In this document: positions 17,062 through 25,753 of the stretch, piece by piece
Layout: every line of letters begins with the position of its first letter
Position numbering within the stretch: the first letter of the stretch is position 1
NCBI GenBank assembly: GCA_937982665.1
Contig: CALJLD010000084.1
Location: forward strand, 9,583-73,582
Length of the DNA stretch: 64,000 bases
From: an uncultured Planctomycetales bacterium
Lineage (GTDB): Bacteria; Planctomycetota; Planctomycetia; Pirellulales; S012-138
Direction of reading: 5' to 3'
Translations under genes and position numbers: made by a program
The notes under the pieces: generated by a model
Databases searched by the model: none
What the model was told of the DNA's origin: nothing
The model's input: only the letters and a program-made list of their open reading frames with translations

Positions 17062-17189
17062 ATGGCCAAGCCGTATTAGTGGTGGCAATGCGGAACAAAT
17101 TTGCCGCCACCTCAGGTCATCTCGCCCGCGCCGGAAATGGGATGTGACTTGGCAATCCTCATGCTGAATCGCGCTCGAAGGTGCTGGCA

Positions 17190-17579
17190 CTAGTCGAAAG
17201 CTTCAAACATTGAGATTGTGTTACCGACGCAATCCTTGACTTTGATCTGAACGCCATACGGTAGCCGATTGACCTGTTTCGGTTCGACGCCGCTACGCGC
17301 CAGGCGATCAAGCATGGTTTCGGCATCTTCGATTGGAAAGGTCACCAGAATATGCTCTCCCGCCTGTTTGCCAATCAAATGGGCAGACTCGCGCGTTGGG
17401 CGACACAATTGAAACGCAAACAAGAAACGAATATCGACAAATGATAGACAAACAAACCGATTGCCATCGCCAAAATCGTTGTCCGATTCGACCTCAAATA
17501 ATTCGAGCTTGTTGCAATAGAAGTCAATGGCTTCGTCATAGTCACCTACCAACAAGCAAACTGAACAATCTCGACGCAT
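17190..17579 (-). CDS. VOC (glyoxalase/dioxygenase-fold) family protein
   Basis: A 129-residue single vicinal-oxygen-chelate module pair. The beta-alpha-beta-beta-beta pattern is visible twice: VCLLVGDYDEAIDFYCNKLE with FVCLSFVDIRFLF, and HILVTFPIEDAETMLDRLAR with PYGVQIKVKDCVGNTISMFE. The usual first metal-ligand His/Gln is not obvious (CSVCLLVGDY), while a Glu near the end (MFEAF) fits the last ligand. Members include glyoxalase I, bleomycin-binding proteins and many small enzymes; the role here is undetermined. It is divergent from the downstream membrane-protein gene. Confidence 0.8.
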   Translation of the reverse strand: MRRDCSVCLLVGDYDEAIDFYCNKLELFEVESDNDFGDGNRFVCLSFVDIRFLFAFQLCRPTRESAHLIGKQAGEHILVTFPIEDAETMLDRLARSGVEPKQVNRLPYGVQIKVKDCVGNTISMFEAFD

Positions 17580-17753
17580 ATAGCCACCTCAGTCGAACCA
17601 CAAAGTCGCCACAAGCCGAAGAGGATATGAGCTGAGTACAAACAGGATTGCGGTTTGCCGGCTCCAAGATGATTCTATCCGATGCACCCTGGCCCGTGCC
17701 CTACCGCCCTACATGCGCAGTAATGCGAGAGTCACACGAACGGTGATCGCCTG

Positions 17754-18362
17754 ATGGATCCAAATCGCAACTCGCCCAAGTGGTTGATTCTTGCACTCGG
17801 CGGTGCCGTCGTGGTGTTGGTGGCGTTTGGCGTTGGTTTCTGGTTGCTGAGGAAAGGCCCTCAGGTCGACGTCGGCTATTTTGCCACGAATTCTGGCGAT
17901 GACATGTTCTCCTCGGGGCGGTATTTGTTTGAGGCCGAGCAACCGTTTCGAATCCGGTTGGTGGCCCGGCATCGGCTTTGGGACTCGCAAGCTGATGCGG
18001 ATGGGGCCTTTGTTCCGCCAGGTCCGGACGAGCGGAACGCGGATGTGATCTTTGATGAAGTCATTCCCGTGCCGAGAGCGTGCGACATCTTTGTGGATCG
18101 CCGCGACAACACGCTGATGGTCCACGTGGAAGTTGTCGGTGAGGAGCCGTATGAGCTGTTTGAGTTGGAGCTTGCTCAATTCCCGGTGAGGACCGAAGGC
18201 ACCACGGAGTACATCGCCGCGTATGCGCCGATTGACTTGAACGAATCAAGAGCGAACGGCGGCATCTGGTCATTCTGGCGGACTTTGGACGGCCCTGACG
18301 GCGGCATCCAGAACGAAGAATTGGAGCTGGAAATCCGGGTCACACCGGCCGCGACCAAATAA
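17754..18362 (+). CDS. Hypothetical single-pass membrane protein
   Basis: A protein of 202 residues with a short cytoplasmic N terminus, one membrane helix (WLILALGGAVVVLVAFGVGF, residues 10-30) and an extracytoplasmic domain without Cys pairs or recognised motifs. The domain is rich in beta-type stretches (RIRLVARHRLW; LMVHVEVVGEEPYELFELEL). I cannot assign a family. It lies between the divergent VOC gene and the pilus/secretion locus on the same strand, but the 600-bp gap before the ATPase gene argues against a shared operon. Confidence 0.65.
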   Translation: MDPNRNSPKWLILALGGAVVVLVAFGVGFWLLRKGPQVDVGYFATNSGDDMFSSGRYLFEAEQPFRIRLVARHRLWDSQADADGAFVPPGPDERNADVIFDEVIPVPRACDIFVDRRDNTLMVHVEVVGEEPYELFELELAQFPVRTEGTTEYIAAYAPIDLNESRANGGIWSFWRTLDGPDGGIQNEELELEIRVTPAATK

Positions 18363-18965
18363 CTGCCCCAAATGATCGCTCAACCGTGGTATCCGGCTGG
18401 GATCGCTTTCGAGTATCCATGGACTCACCAGGTCGGCAAAAGTACCGGTGATTGGCGGGATTTGAGCGCCGTGAGCCGCCATCGCCGTGGATGTAAGATA
18501 ATTGACACTCGCATGGGGCGTCGGTAGTCTAGTAAATTGCCCTTCTTATGTAAGTGCTTACGGCGTTTGCTCTTGGAGAGCGCCCCCTTTGTGGGGATCA
18601 CCGCACAGGACCGCTGCTGGAGCGCCTTTTTCCTTTGACAGTTGTGCGTTCGCACAGTCACCATAGACGTCGATCAGTGCCCAAGTGCCTTGGGTGTTTG
18701 CGCTGACGGACGCTGGAGGTGCATGCCCCGTTCAGCATTCGCGCCACGTCGTATTTTGCGGAGCGAATGGCTTTTTTCGGAGCGAGCGCAACTGTTTCAA
18801 AGTACAACAACCGTCACTGTTTCGCTTGTCCTGGTCGGCTTGCACAAACAAGCCAGCGACGGCGGGTGAACGTTGACGGAACAAAAAACGAAGGCCCGTT
18901 AACGGCCGGCAAGATGACTATGTTTGTGGCGGCGTTTTGCGTCGCTTCCAGGAGACCAAGAGCCT
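18363..18965. other. Long leader region upstream of the pilus/secretion locus
   Basis: This 603-bp gap has no supported gene; short frames at 18642-18876 lack coding signs. It contains a candidate promoter (18502-18530), a TGTGCG/CGCACA hairpin (18643-18656), a GAGCGCC-TTTTT stretch near 18620 that might weakly terminate, and the perfect palindrome CCGTTAACGG (18896-18905) about 60 nt before the ATPase start. I looked for a c-di-GMP riboswitch consensus and did not find one. Confidence 0.5.
18502..18530 (+). promoter_or_regulatory. Candidate promoter with consensus -35 TTGACA
   Basis: TTGACA at 18502-18507 matches the vegetative -35 box fully. At 17 nt spacing the -10 position reads TAGTCT, which matches only 3 of 6. 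If used, it gives a leader of about 430 nt before the first ATPase gene. Confidence 0.35.
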
Positions 18966-20678
18966 ATGTCGTCGACCATGGGAGATTTCACGGAGCTACT
19001 CATCACCCAGGGAGTCATCAGCCGGGATCAGGTCCGCGAAGCGGACCAAATGCGCCGCGGCAGCGATATGACCCTGGCGGATGCTTTGATTCGCTTGGGG
19101 TATGCAACCGGCGCGGAAGTAATGAAGGCCGTTGCCCAGGCCCAAGGGCTGGAGTTTGTTGACCTGCGTGCCACGGAGATTCCGCAGAACATTGTGGAAT
19201 TGGTGCCGGAATCGGTCGCACGGGAAAACGGCATCATGCCGTACGACGATGACGAGGCCAGCGGCGGGATCAAGGTCTTGATGAGCGATCCCAATGACGT
19301 GGAAACGCTCGACAAACTGCGGTTCATCCTGGACAGGCGAATCGATGTCGCCGTGGCGCCGCGGGAAAACATCCAAGAAGCGATCAACCACTACTACGGG
19401 CAAACGGACGCGGAATCCGCGGACTCCATGCTGCAAGAGTTCACGGACACGGCGATCGACTTCACGGAAACGATGACGGAGACCGTGGGCGAGGAATCCA
19501 GCGAAGTCGTCGATGAGAGTTCCGCCCCCATCGTTCGGCTGGTGCATTTGATCATTAGCGAGGCCGTGCAGCTCCGGGCTTCGGACATTCATATCGAGCC
19601 GTTTGAGGACCGCGTTCGCGTCCGCTACCGGATTGACGGTGTGCTGGTCGAACGCGATTCGTGCCCTCGCCGCCTGTTGGGTGCCCTGGTTTCGCGTATC
19701 AAGATTCTGGCGAAAATCGACATCGCGGAGCGTCGCCGCCCGCAGGACGGCCGGATCAAGGCGACCGTTTCCGACAAGGAACTGGATTTCCGCGTTAGCG
19801 TCCTGCCCACCAACCATGGTCAGTCTGTGGTTATGCGGATTTTAGACAAGGACAGCATTCGGGTGGGTTTGCGGCAATTGGGCATGGCGGAGGACGATTT
19901 CAAGGTCTTCCGCTCGCTGATCCGCCGCCCAAACGGAATCATTTTGATTACAGGTCCGACGGGTTCCGGAAAAACGACGACACTGTACGCGGCGTTGAAC
20001 GAGTTGAACCGGCCGGACCGTAAGATCATCACGGCGGAAGACCCCGTTGAGTATTACCTGCCTGGCGTGAATCAGGTGGAGGTCAAACACTCGATCGGGC
20101 TGGACTTCGCCCGAATTATTCGCTCGATGTTGCGCCAAGCGCCAAATATCATTCTGGTAGGCGAAATGCGTGATACCGAGACAGCTGAGATGGGAATCCA
20201 GGCTTCATTAACTGGACACTTGGTATTTAGTACCTTGCATACGAACGATGCGCGCATGGTGGATATGAAAGTGCCGGCCTACTTGGTCGCCAGCAGCGTG
20301 ATTGGGGTCATGGCCCAACGTTTGGTGCGTGTGATTTGCCAACGCTGCAAGCAACCGCATCGGCCTTCGGAAGCCAGTTTGAAAGCCGCCGGAATTGATC
20401 CGGCCGAGGCCGAAGGAGCCACCTTTGCCAAGGGCCGCGGATGTGGCCATTGCAACAAGTCCGGATTCCGCGGGCGTATGGGAATCTTCGAATTGATGCC
20501 CATGACATCCAAGATCCGCGAGATGTGTTTCGCGGGCAAAAGCTCTCAGCAAATCCGCGATCAGGCTGTAAGTGACGGAATGAGAACACTTTATGCCGAC
20601 GGAATCCGCAAAGCCATGAACGGGACCACCACGCTGGAAGAGATTTTCCGCGTCGCCAAGCAAACCCCGGCGGAATAA
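18966..20678 (+). CDS. GspE/PilB-type secretion/pilus assembly ATPase 1
   Basis: A 570-residue hexameric traffic ATPase that powers pilus or pseudopilus assembly at the inner membrane. The N-terminal MshEN/GSPII_E_N domain (about 1-140) begins FTELLITQGVISRDQVREAD. The catalytic half has Walker A GPTGSGKTT, the Asp box ITAEDPVEYYLPGVNQVEV, Walker B NIILVGEMRDTET, the His box TLHTND and a zinc tetra-Cys motif (CQRCKQ...CGHCNK). Directly after TLHTNDA the chain continues RMVDMKVPAYLV, about five residues shorter than family members (the second ATPase here has PSTIT inserted). AGGAG lies ~13 nt before the chosen ATG at 18966; a longer frame begins at 18924. It is the first gene of a collinear pilus/secretion locus. 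Confidence 0.92.
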   Translation: MSSTMGDFTELLITQGVISRDQVREADQMRRGSDMTLADALIRLGYATGAEVMKAVAQAQGLEFVDLRATEIPQNIVELVPESVARENGIMPYDDDEASGGIKVLMSDPNDVETLDKLRFILDRRIDVAVAPRENIQEAINHYYGQTDAESADSMLQEFTDTAIDFTETMTETVGEESSEVVDESSAPIVRLVHLIISEAVQLRASDIHIEPFEDRVRVRYRIDGVLVERDSCPRRLLGALVSRIKILAKIDIAERRRPQDGRIKATVSDKELDFRVSVLPTNHGQSVVMRILDKDSIRVGLRQLGMAEDDFKVFRSLIRRPNGIILITGPTGSGKTTTLYAALNELNRPDRKIITAEDPVEYYLPGVNQVEVKHSIGLDFARIIRSMLRQAPNIILVGEMRDTETAEMGIQASLTGHLVFSTLHTNDARMVDMKVPAYLVASSVIGVMAQRLVRVICQRCKQPHRPSEASLKAAGIDPAEAEGATFAKGRGCGHCNKSGFRGRMGIFELMPMTSKIREMCFAGKSSQQIRDQAVSDGMRTLYADGIRKAMNGTTTLEEIFRVAKQTPAE

Positions 20679-21255
20679 GCGGATCTCGATTGATTTCAGA
20701 ATCTCCCAACCAGGCCTTATCACAACAACCTCAAAACGCACGCTGCCCCACAGAACGAAACTTAACCAATTTCGGTTCAGCTCCGTGATCGCTGGCCAGG
20801 CGATGTCTAGCGTGCGATCCCAAACAAGAATCCTTCGCAAGGCAGAGAATGCAAAGACTGGTTCTCCTTAAACCGGCCCAAACAGATGGCACACAGTCAA
20901 GTGCGAATGGTCGCCATTTGCTTGAGTTCTGGAGAGCCCGCCCGAATAATCCTCAGTTAAGCACTTCCCGCGACCGGGGGCGCGGAATGCCAAACAGTTC
21001 GGAATCGGCATTGTTCCCATTGCCGCACGTCTTACCGTTGCATTCATCTCACGATTTCTGCGCCCGCTCGGGCAAACTGGCGCTGCGTGGATTGCCTTTC
21101 CACGCGCGAGTTGCCTTTGACCGCGACACCATGCTTGGTGCGCGGCCTGATCGTGCGCAAATCAGCCCTCACAGTCGTGCAAAAGCCAGGTTCACGGATT
21201 GCGGGTTCGTGAACTGGTTGCCATCAAACCCAAACAGGTTAGCAACGGAGTTGGC
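20679..21255. other. Spacer between ATPase 1 and PilT-like genes
   Basis: This is a 577-bp stretch. A plus-strand frame from 20849 overlaps the PilT start region but is rich in Ser, Pro and Arg, lacks any motif and is probably not a gene. I found no clear terminator or promoter. Confidence 0.4.
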
Positions 21256-22377
21256 ATGTCGGTCTTAATGGACAAATTGCTGCAGACGGTCGTCAATCAG
21301 AACGCGAGCGACCTGCACATTTCCGTCGGCCAAGCGCCGGTGATTCGCTTGCATGGGCGGTTGCGCAAGCTGGAAACCAAGGTGCTTGACGCTGATGATA
21401 CGGTCTCTTTGATGAAGCAGATCGCGCCCGAGCGTGCACAGCAAAGCCTGCAAGAGGTTGGCGGAGCGGACTTTGCCTTCGCTTTTGGTGACGCCGGGCG
21501 TTTTCGTGTTTCGTTGTTCAAGCAGCGCGGCAACGTCAGCCTGGTGTTGCGGCTGATCCCCAATGAGCTGATGACGCTTGAGCAACTCAAGTTGCCGTGG
21601 CCATGTGCGGACCTGGTCCAACGTCCTCGCGGCTTGTTCCTGGTGACCGGCCCCACAGGCTCGGGAAAAAGTACCACGCTGGCCGGCCTTGTGAACTTCC
21701 TCAATGAGAACTTCGATCACCACATCATCACGATCGAAGATCCGATTGAATTCTTCCACTACCACAAGAAATCCACGGTCAATCAACGCGAGATTGGCGT
21801 AGATGTGCCGAGTTTCTCCGGGGCACTCCGTGCCGCGTTGCGACAAGACCCAGACGTGATTCTCGTCGGTGAAATGCGTGACTTGGAGACGATTGAAGCG
21901 GCCATTACCGCGGCGGAAACAGGGCACGTGGTGTTCGCCACGCTGCACACCAACTCCGCGGACGGAACCATCAACCGTATCATCGACGTCTTCCCCACCA
22001 ACCAGCAGGATCAAATCCGCACGCAGCTTGCCAGTTCCATCATTGGCATCCTCTGCCAGCAGTTGCTGCCAAGGATCAGCGGCGGCCGGATTCCCGCGTT
22101 TGAAATGCTCGTCGTCACACCGGGCATCGCCAACCTGGTGCGAGAAAACAAGATCTTCCGCATACCTTCATCCATCCAAACAGGCGCCAAGCACGGCATG
22201 ATCTTGCTGGATGACTGCCTGTTCAACTTGTGGAAAGGTAATGAGGTCTCCAAGGAAGCCGCAATCAGCAAGGCCAACCGTCCTGAGGACTTGCTTGGCC
22301 GGATTGAACGCGCTGAGTACGCGGAGATGCACGGTGAAGAATTTGAAGATGAAGACATGCACTCCGGAGTTGGATAG
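21256..22377 (+). CDS. pilT: PilT-type twitching motility/retraction ATPase
   Basis: A 373-residue PilT/PilU-family ATPase, which depolymerises type IV pili in twitching systems. It lacks the MshEN domain and zinc motif of GspE/PilB. Motifs: N-terminal NASDLHISVGQAPVIRLHG, Walker A GPTGSGKST, Asp box ITIEDPIEFFHYHKKSTVNQ, Walker B VILVGEMRDLETIEAA, His box TLHTNSADGTINRIIDVFP, and the PilT AIRNLIRE-like region reading GIANLVRENKIFRIPS. The acidic C-terminal tail (EEFEDEDMHSGVG) is like other planctomycete copies. The ATG at 21256 is chosen because GGAG lies 5 nt upstream and the family alignment starts there. Its position between two PilB/GspE genes suggests a pilus-like dynamic system. Confidence 0.92.
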   Translation: MSVLMDKLLQTVVNQNASDLHISVGQAPVIRLHGRLRKLETKVLDADDTVSLMKQIAPERAQQSLQEVGGADFAFAFGDAGRFRVSLFKQRGNVSLVLRLIPNELMTLEQLKLPWPCADLVQRPRGLFLVTGPTGSGKSTTLAGLVNFLNENFDHHIITIEDPIEFFHYHKKSTVNQREIGVDVPSFSGALRAALRQDPDVILVGEMRDLETIEAAITAAETGHVVFATLHTNSADGTINRIIDVFPTNQQDQIRTQLASSIIGILCQQLLPRISGGRIPAFEMLVVTPGIANLVRENKIFRIPSSIQTGAKHGMILLDDCLFNLWKGNEVSKEAAISKANRPEDLLGRIERAEYAEMHGEEFEDEDMHSGVG

Positions 22378-22382
22378 GCGAA

Positions 22383-22414
22383 GAAGTTGGAGGCAAGAGA
22401 AGTTGGGGCCAAGA
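22383..22414. repeat. Two tandem 16-bp units
   Basis: GAAGTTGGAGGCAAGA (22383-22398) is followed directly by GAAGTTGGGGCCAAGA (22399-22414), which match at 14 of 16 positions. They lie just after the pilT-like stop codon, in the 144-bp spacer. No function is evident. Confidence 0.5.
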
Positions 22415-22521
22415 GAAAAGAGCAACTGTACAAGAACAGCTGTGCAGTCACTTCACAATTAAGCAAGCAAGAACGCGTCAGAAACAAATAGCGGCCCAAC
22501 AAGCAGCAATTCGAGAAGCCC

Positions 22522-24237
22522 ATGCGTAAGATCGGCCAAATCCTCGTTGACCTTGGTTTCATTGATGAAACCCAGCTTGAGATGCTGTTGGAAGAACAGC
22601 GTGAGAGCCGCTCCAATGAGTTGCTCGGCGAAATCGCCATGAGCTTGAACCTGGTCACGGATGATCAGCTGGCCCAAGCGCTTGCGGAACAGTGGAACCT
22701 GCAAGTCTTTTCCGTCATGGAGGTTGATATCCCCAAAGAAACGTTGCAGCACGTTTCTGACGCCATGGCTCAGCTATACCGTGTGATTCCTGTTGTCTTC
22801 AAAGACAACACGCTGGTGGTGGCCACCGCGCAGCCGCAAAAGCTGCAAGTCATGGACGAGATGCGCAACTTCCTGGGCTTTGAGATCCGTCCCGTTGTGA
22901 CAACGGAACGCGAAATCGATGACGCGCTCAACAAGTACTACCACTCCGGCGAAAGCATCGGCGACTTGATCGATCAAATCCAGAGTGACAAAGAGCTGGA
23001 AAAGGCGGCCAAGTCGCTGATGTCGAATACAGGGCCGGTCAACCTGGATGACGTCGGCAGCGTGATTGACAGCGCTCCGGTTCGCAAACTGCTCAATATG
23101 GTGCTGTTGCTGGCCATTAAAGACAAAGCCAGCGACTTGCACTTCGAGCCGTTTGAAGACGAATTCAAGATCCGCATCAAAGCGGACGGCGTGCTTTATG
23201 AAATGGTTCCGCCGCCGCGGCACCTGGCTTTCGCCATTACCACGCGCATCAAGGTGATGGCCAACCTGGACATCGCGGAACGCCGTATGCCGCAGGACGG
23301 CCGTATTGAACTCACCGTTGGTGGTCACCCTGTGGATTTGCGCGTGGCCGTGCTCCCCACCATGTTTGGCGAGAGCGTCGTCCTGCGGGTGCTGGATCGC
23401 TCCGTGGTCAAGCTGGACATCAATGAAGTGGGGATGGACAAGCCCACCATCGCCGGTTTCCGTGAAGTCGCGCACAAGCCCAACGGCATCGTGCTGGTCA
23501 CCGGACCAACCGGAAGCGGCAAGACCACCACGCTGTACTCCATCCTGAATGAACTCAACAAGATCGAAGACAAGATCATCACGACAGAAGACCCCATCGA
23601 GTACGACATCGATGGCCTGGTCCAAGTGCCTATCGATCACGAAATCGGCGTGACGTTCGCCAGTTGCTTAAGAGCCATTCTGCGACAAGACCCGGACAAG
23701 ATCCTCGTCGGCGAGATTCGTGACTATGAGACGGCGGAGATCGCCATTCAGGCGTCGCTGACTGGGCACATTGTGTTCAGTACGCTGCATACCAATGACG
23801 CGCCCAGCACCATCACCCGATTGCGAGATATGGGCGTCGCTCCGTTTATGATCACCGCCACCGTGGAGGCCATCCTGGCACAACGTCTTGTCCGCACCAT
23901 CTGCAAGAATTGCCGCGAGGAAACTAAGCCGGGCGAAGACTTGCTCTATGAATTGCAGATCACTCCGGAAGAAGCCGCCAAGCAAACGTTCTATCGCGGA
24001 CGCGGATGTGACGCCTGCAACAATACCGGATACAAAGGTCGTTCCGGCCTGTTTGAGTTGATGGTCATCAATGACACGCTCCGTGAAATGATCGTTCAGC
24101 ACGCCACTACGGATCAACTGCGTGACAGGGCCAAGGAATTCGGTATGAAGCCGTTGCGTGATTGCGGAATGGAGGCCGTTTACGCCGGCAAGACCACCGT
24201 GGATGAAGTTGTTCGCGAGACGATTATCGAAAGCTAA
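22522..24237 (+). CDS. GspE/PilB-type secretion/pilus assembly ATPase 2
   Basis: A 571-residue assembly ATPase paralogous to the first. The MshEN domain starts MRKIGQILVDLGFIDETQLE; the linker holds SIGDLIDQIQSDKELEKAAK. Catalytic motifs: Walker A GPTGSGKTT, Asp box ITTEDPIEYDIDGLVQVPI, Walker B KILVGEIRDYETAEIA, His box with full-length loop TLHTNDAPSTITRLRDMGVA, and the zinc Cys quartet CKNC...CDAC. A family-typical ending follows (LRDRAKEFGMKPLRDCGMEA). Translation probably starts at the ATG at 22522, with GAGAAG close upstream. Having two assembly ATPases and a PilT in one locus suggests either two machines or a division of labour. The platform gene follows 107 nt downstream. Confidence 0.93.
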   Translation: MRKIGQILVDLGFIDETQLEMLLEEQRESRSNELLGEIAMSLNLVTDDQLAQALAEQWNLQVFSVMEVDIPKETLQHVSDAMAQLYRVIPVVFKDNTLVVATAQPQKLQVMDEMRNFLGFEIRPVVTTEREIDDALNKYYHSGESIGDLIDQIQSDKELEKAAKSLMSNTGPVNLDDVGSVIDSAPVRKLLNMVLLLAIKDKASDLHFEPFEDEFKIRIKADGVLYEMVPPPRHLAFAITTRIKVMANLDIAERRMPQDGRIELTVGGHPVDLRVAVLPTMFGESVVLRVLDRSVVKLDINEVGMDKPTIAGFREVAHKPNGIVLVTGPTGSGKTTTLYSILNELNKIEDKIITTEDPIEYDIDGLVQVPIDHEIGVTFASCLRAILRQDPDKILVGEIRDYETAEIAIQASLTGHIVFSTLHTNDAPSTITRLRDMGVAPFMITATVEAILAQRLVRTICKNCREETKPGEDLLYELQITPEEAAKQTFYRGRGCDACNNTGYKGRSGLFELMVINDTLREMIVQHATTDQLRDRAKEFGMKPLRDCGMEAVYAGKTTVDEVVRETIIES

Positions 24238-24344
24238 GATTCAGCCCAAGTTGACCGCTAGCAAATCACCGCGGACCGCCCAATCAAAACACCGTTCATC
24301 TTTCATTCAAATCATCTGAGTGCTCGTCCCCCAGGAAAGCCGCC

Positions 24345-25673
24345 ATGCCAACTTACCAATTCGAAGCCATGGACGCGGCCGGCGAAGAGATCAAAGATGT
24401 GATCGAAGCGCCGACTGAAGAAGAAGCCCAGGCGACGATTCGCCAGATGGGCTATTTCGTCACTAAGCTCACCGTCAAAAAGGGGAAGGCCACCGGTGGC
24501 GGAACCGGGAAGAAGCAAAAGGCACTCTCAATTGGCGGGGTGAGCAAGAAGAAGCTCACGGTTTTCACCCGCCAGCTTTCCATTCTGCAAGACGCCGGTC
24601 TGCCGATTCTCCGCAGCTTGCGAATCTTGGAAGCCCAATCCAAGCCTGGCCCGCTCAAGAACGCCTTGATTGATGTCTGCGATGACATCGAATCCGGGGC
24701 CACGCTGTCCGAGGCCATGGCCAAACAGCCCAAGGCGTTTGACCGGCTGTACGTGAATATGATCAAAGCCGGTGAAGCCGGTGGTGCGTTGGAAGTCATT
24801 CTCCAACGTCTGGCGGACTTCCTGGAAAAGTCCATGAGCTTGCGCCGCAAGATCAAAGGCGCCATGGTCTATCCGGTCGTCGTGCTCTTGGTCGCCGTGC
24901 TGATCCTCACGTTCATCATGTTGTGGATTGTGCCGGAGTTCCAAAAGATCTTTGAGGACTTCGATGTCGACTTGCCGGACATGACGTTAACGCTCATTGC
25001 CATCTCGGAATGGGTGGCCTCATATTGGTGGACCATTCCGGCCATCCCCATTGTCTTATACATGTTTGTCAAGCTCACACAGCAGTTCGCTGTGGGGCGT
25101 ATGGGATGGAGTATCTTCACGATCAAGATTCCCGTCTTTGGGCAAATCATTGAAAAGAACATCGTGGCTCGTACCACGCGAACCTTGGGAACGTTGATCG
25201 CCAGCGGTGTTCCCATTTTGGAAGCGCTCAACATCACCAAAGAAACATCCAACAATGCGATGTTTGAGCACATGTACCAAAAGATCTACGAGGCGATTCG
25301 CGAAGGTGAACCCATCGCGCCGCCCATGAAGAAACACTCGCGGCCGTGGTTCCACCCCGTCGCGCTCTTCTGGTGGATTTTGTTCGTCGGGGGACCCATC
25401 GGCATGTTGATTTACATCATGAAGATGAATCAGCGAATTGTGGATGACCTGGTCGTCAACATGGTGGACGTCGGTGAAGAGACCGGTGAGCTGGACACCA
25501 TGCTCTACAAGGTCGCCGATAACTACGACGAAGAAGTCAAAGTCATGACCGACGCGCTGACCAGCCTGTTGGAACCGATCATGATCGTCATCTTGGGTTT
25601 GATGGTCGGCTTCATCGTGGTCGCGCTGTTCATGCCGTTGATTGAAATCATCACGCAACTCTCCGCCAACTAG
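24345..25673 (+). CDS. PilC/GspF-type inner-membrane platform protein
   Basis: A 442-residue type II secretion F-family protein, the membrane platform on which the assembly ATPase turns. Two homologous cytoplasmic-plus-membrane halves are visible: FTRQLSILQDAGLPILRSL with VYPVVVLLVAVLILTFIMLW, and TRTLGTLIASGVPILEALNI with LEPIMIVILGLMVGFIVVAL. Between PPMKK (about 327-330) and DDLVVNMVDVGEETGELD lies an insert of ~34 residues with a hydrophobic core (FHPVALFWWILFVGG, then PIGMLIYIM) absent from canonical GspF/PilC, where a short soluble stretch joins these motifs. The total is correspondingly longer than the usual ~405. AGGAAA precedes the ATG. It lies between ATPase 2 and the pseudopilin genes. 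Confidence 0.92.
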   Translation: MPTYQFEAMDAAGEEIKDVIEAPTEEEAQATIRQMGYFVTKLTVKKGKATGGGTGKKQKALSIGGVSKKKLTVFTRQLSILQDAGLPILRSLRILEAQSKPGPLKNALIDVCDDIESGATLSEAMAKQPKAFDRLYVNMIKAGEAGGALEVILQRLADFLEKSMSLRRKIKGAMVYPVVVLLVAVLILTFIMLWIVPEFQKIFEDFDVDLPDMTLTLIAISEWVASYWWTIPAIPIVLYMFVKLTQQFAVGRMGWSIFTIKIPVFGQIIEKNIVARTTRTLGTLIASGVPILEALNITKETSNNAMFEHMYQKIYEAIREGEPIAPPMKKHSRPWFHPVALFWWILFVGGPIGMLIYIMKMNQRIVDDLVVNMVDVGEETGELDTMLYKVADNYDEEVKVMTDALTSLLEPIMIVILGLMVGFIVVALFMPLIEIITQLSAN

Positions 25674-25753
25674 CCTTCGCTGGTTGTGGACAAGTTGCCA
25701 CAAAGAGAATTCAAACCCTGCAGGGGATCACCGAGACAAGGGAGACTGAAACC

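Noticed and set aside
18540..18660. Possible riboswitch or small RNA before the first ATPase gene
   Set aside because: Short hairpins are present, but I could not match any known riboswitch, SRP or RNase P consensus.
20849..21268. A 139-codon frame between ATPase 1 and pilT
   Set aside because: It overlaps the pilT start, has random-like composition and no motif.
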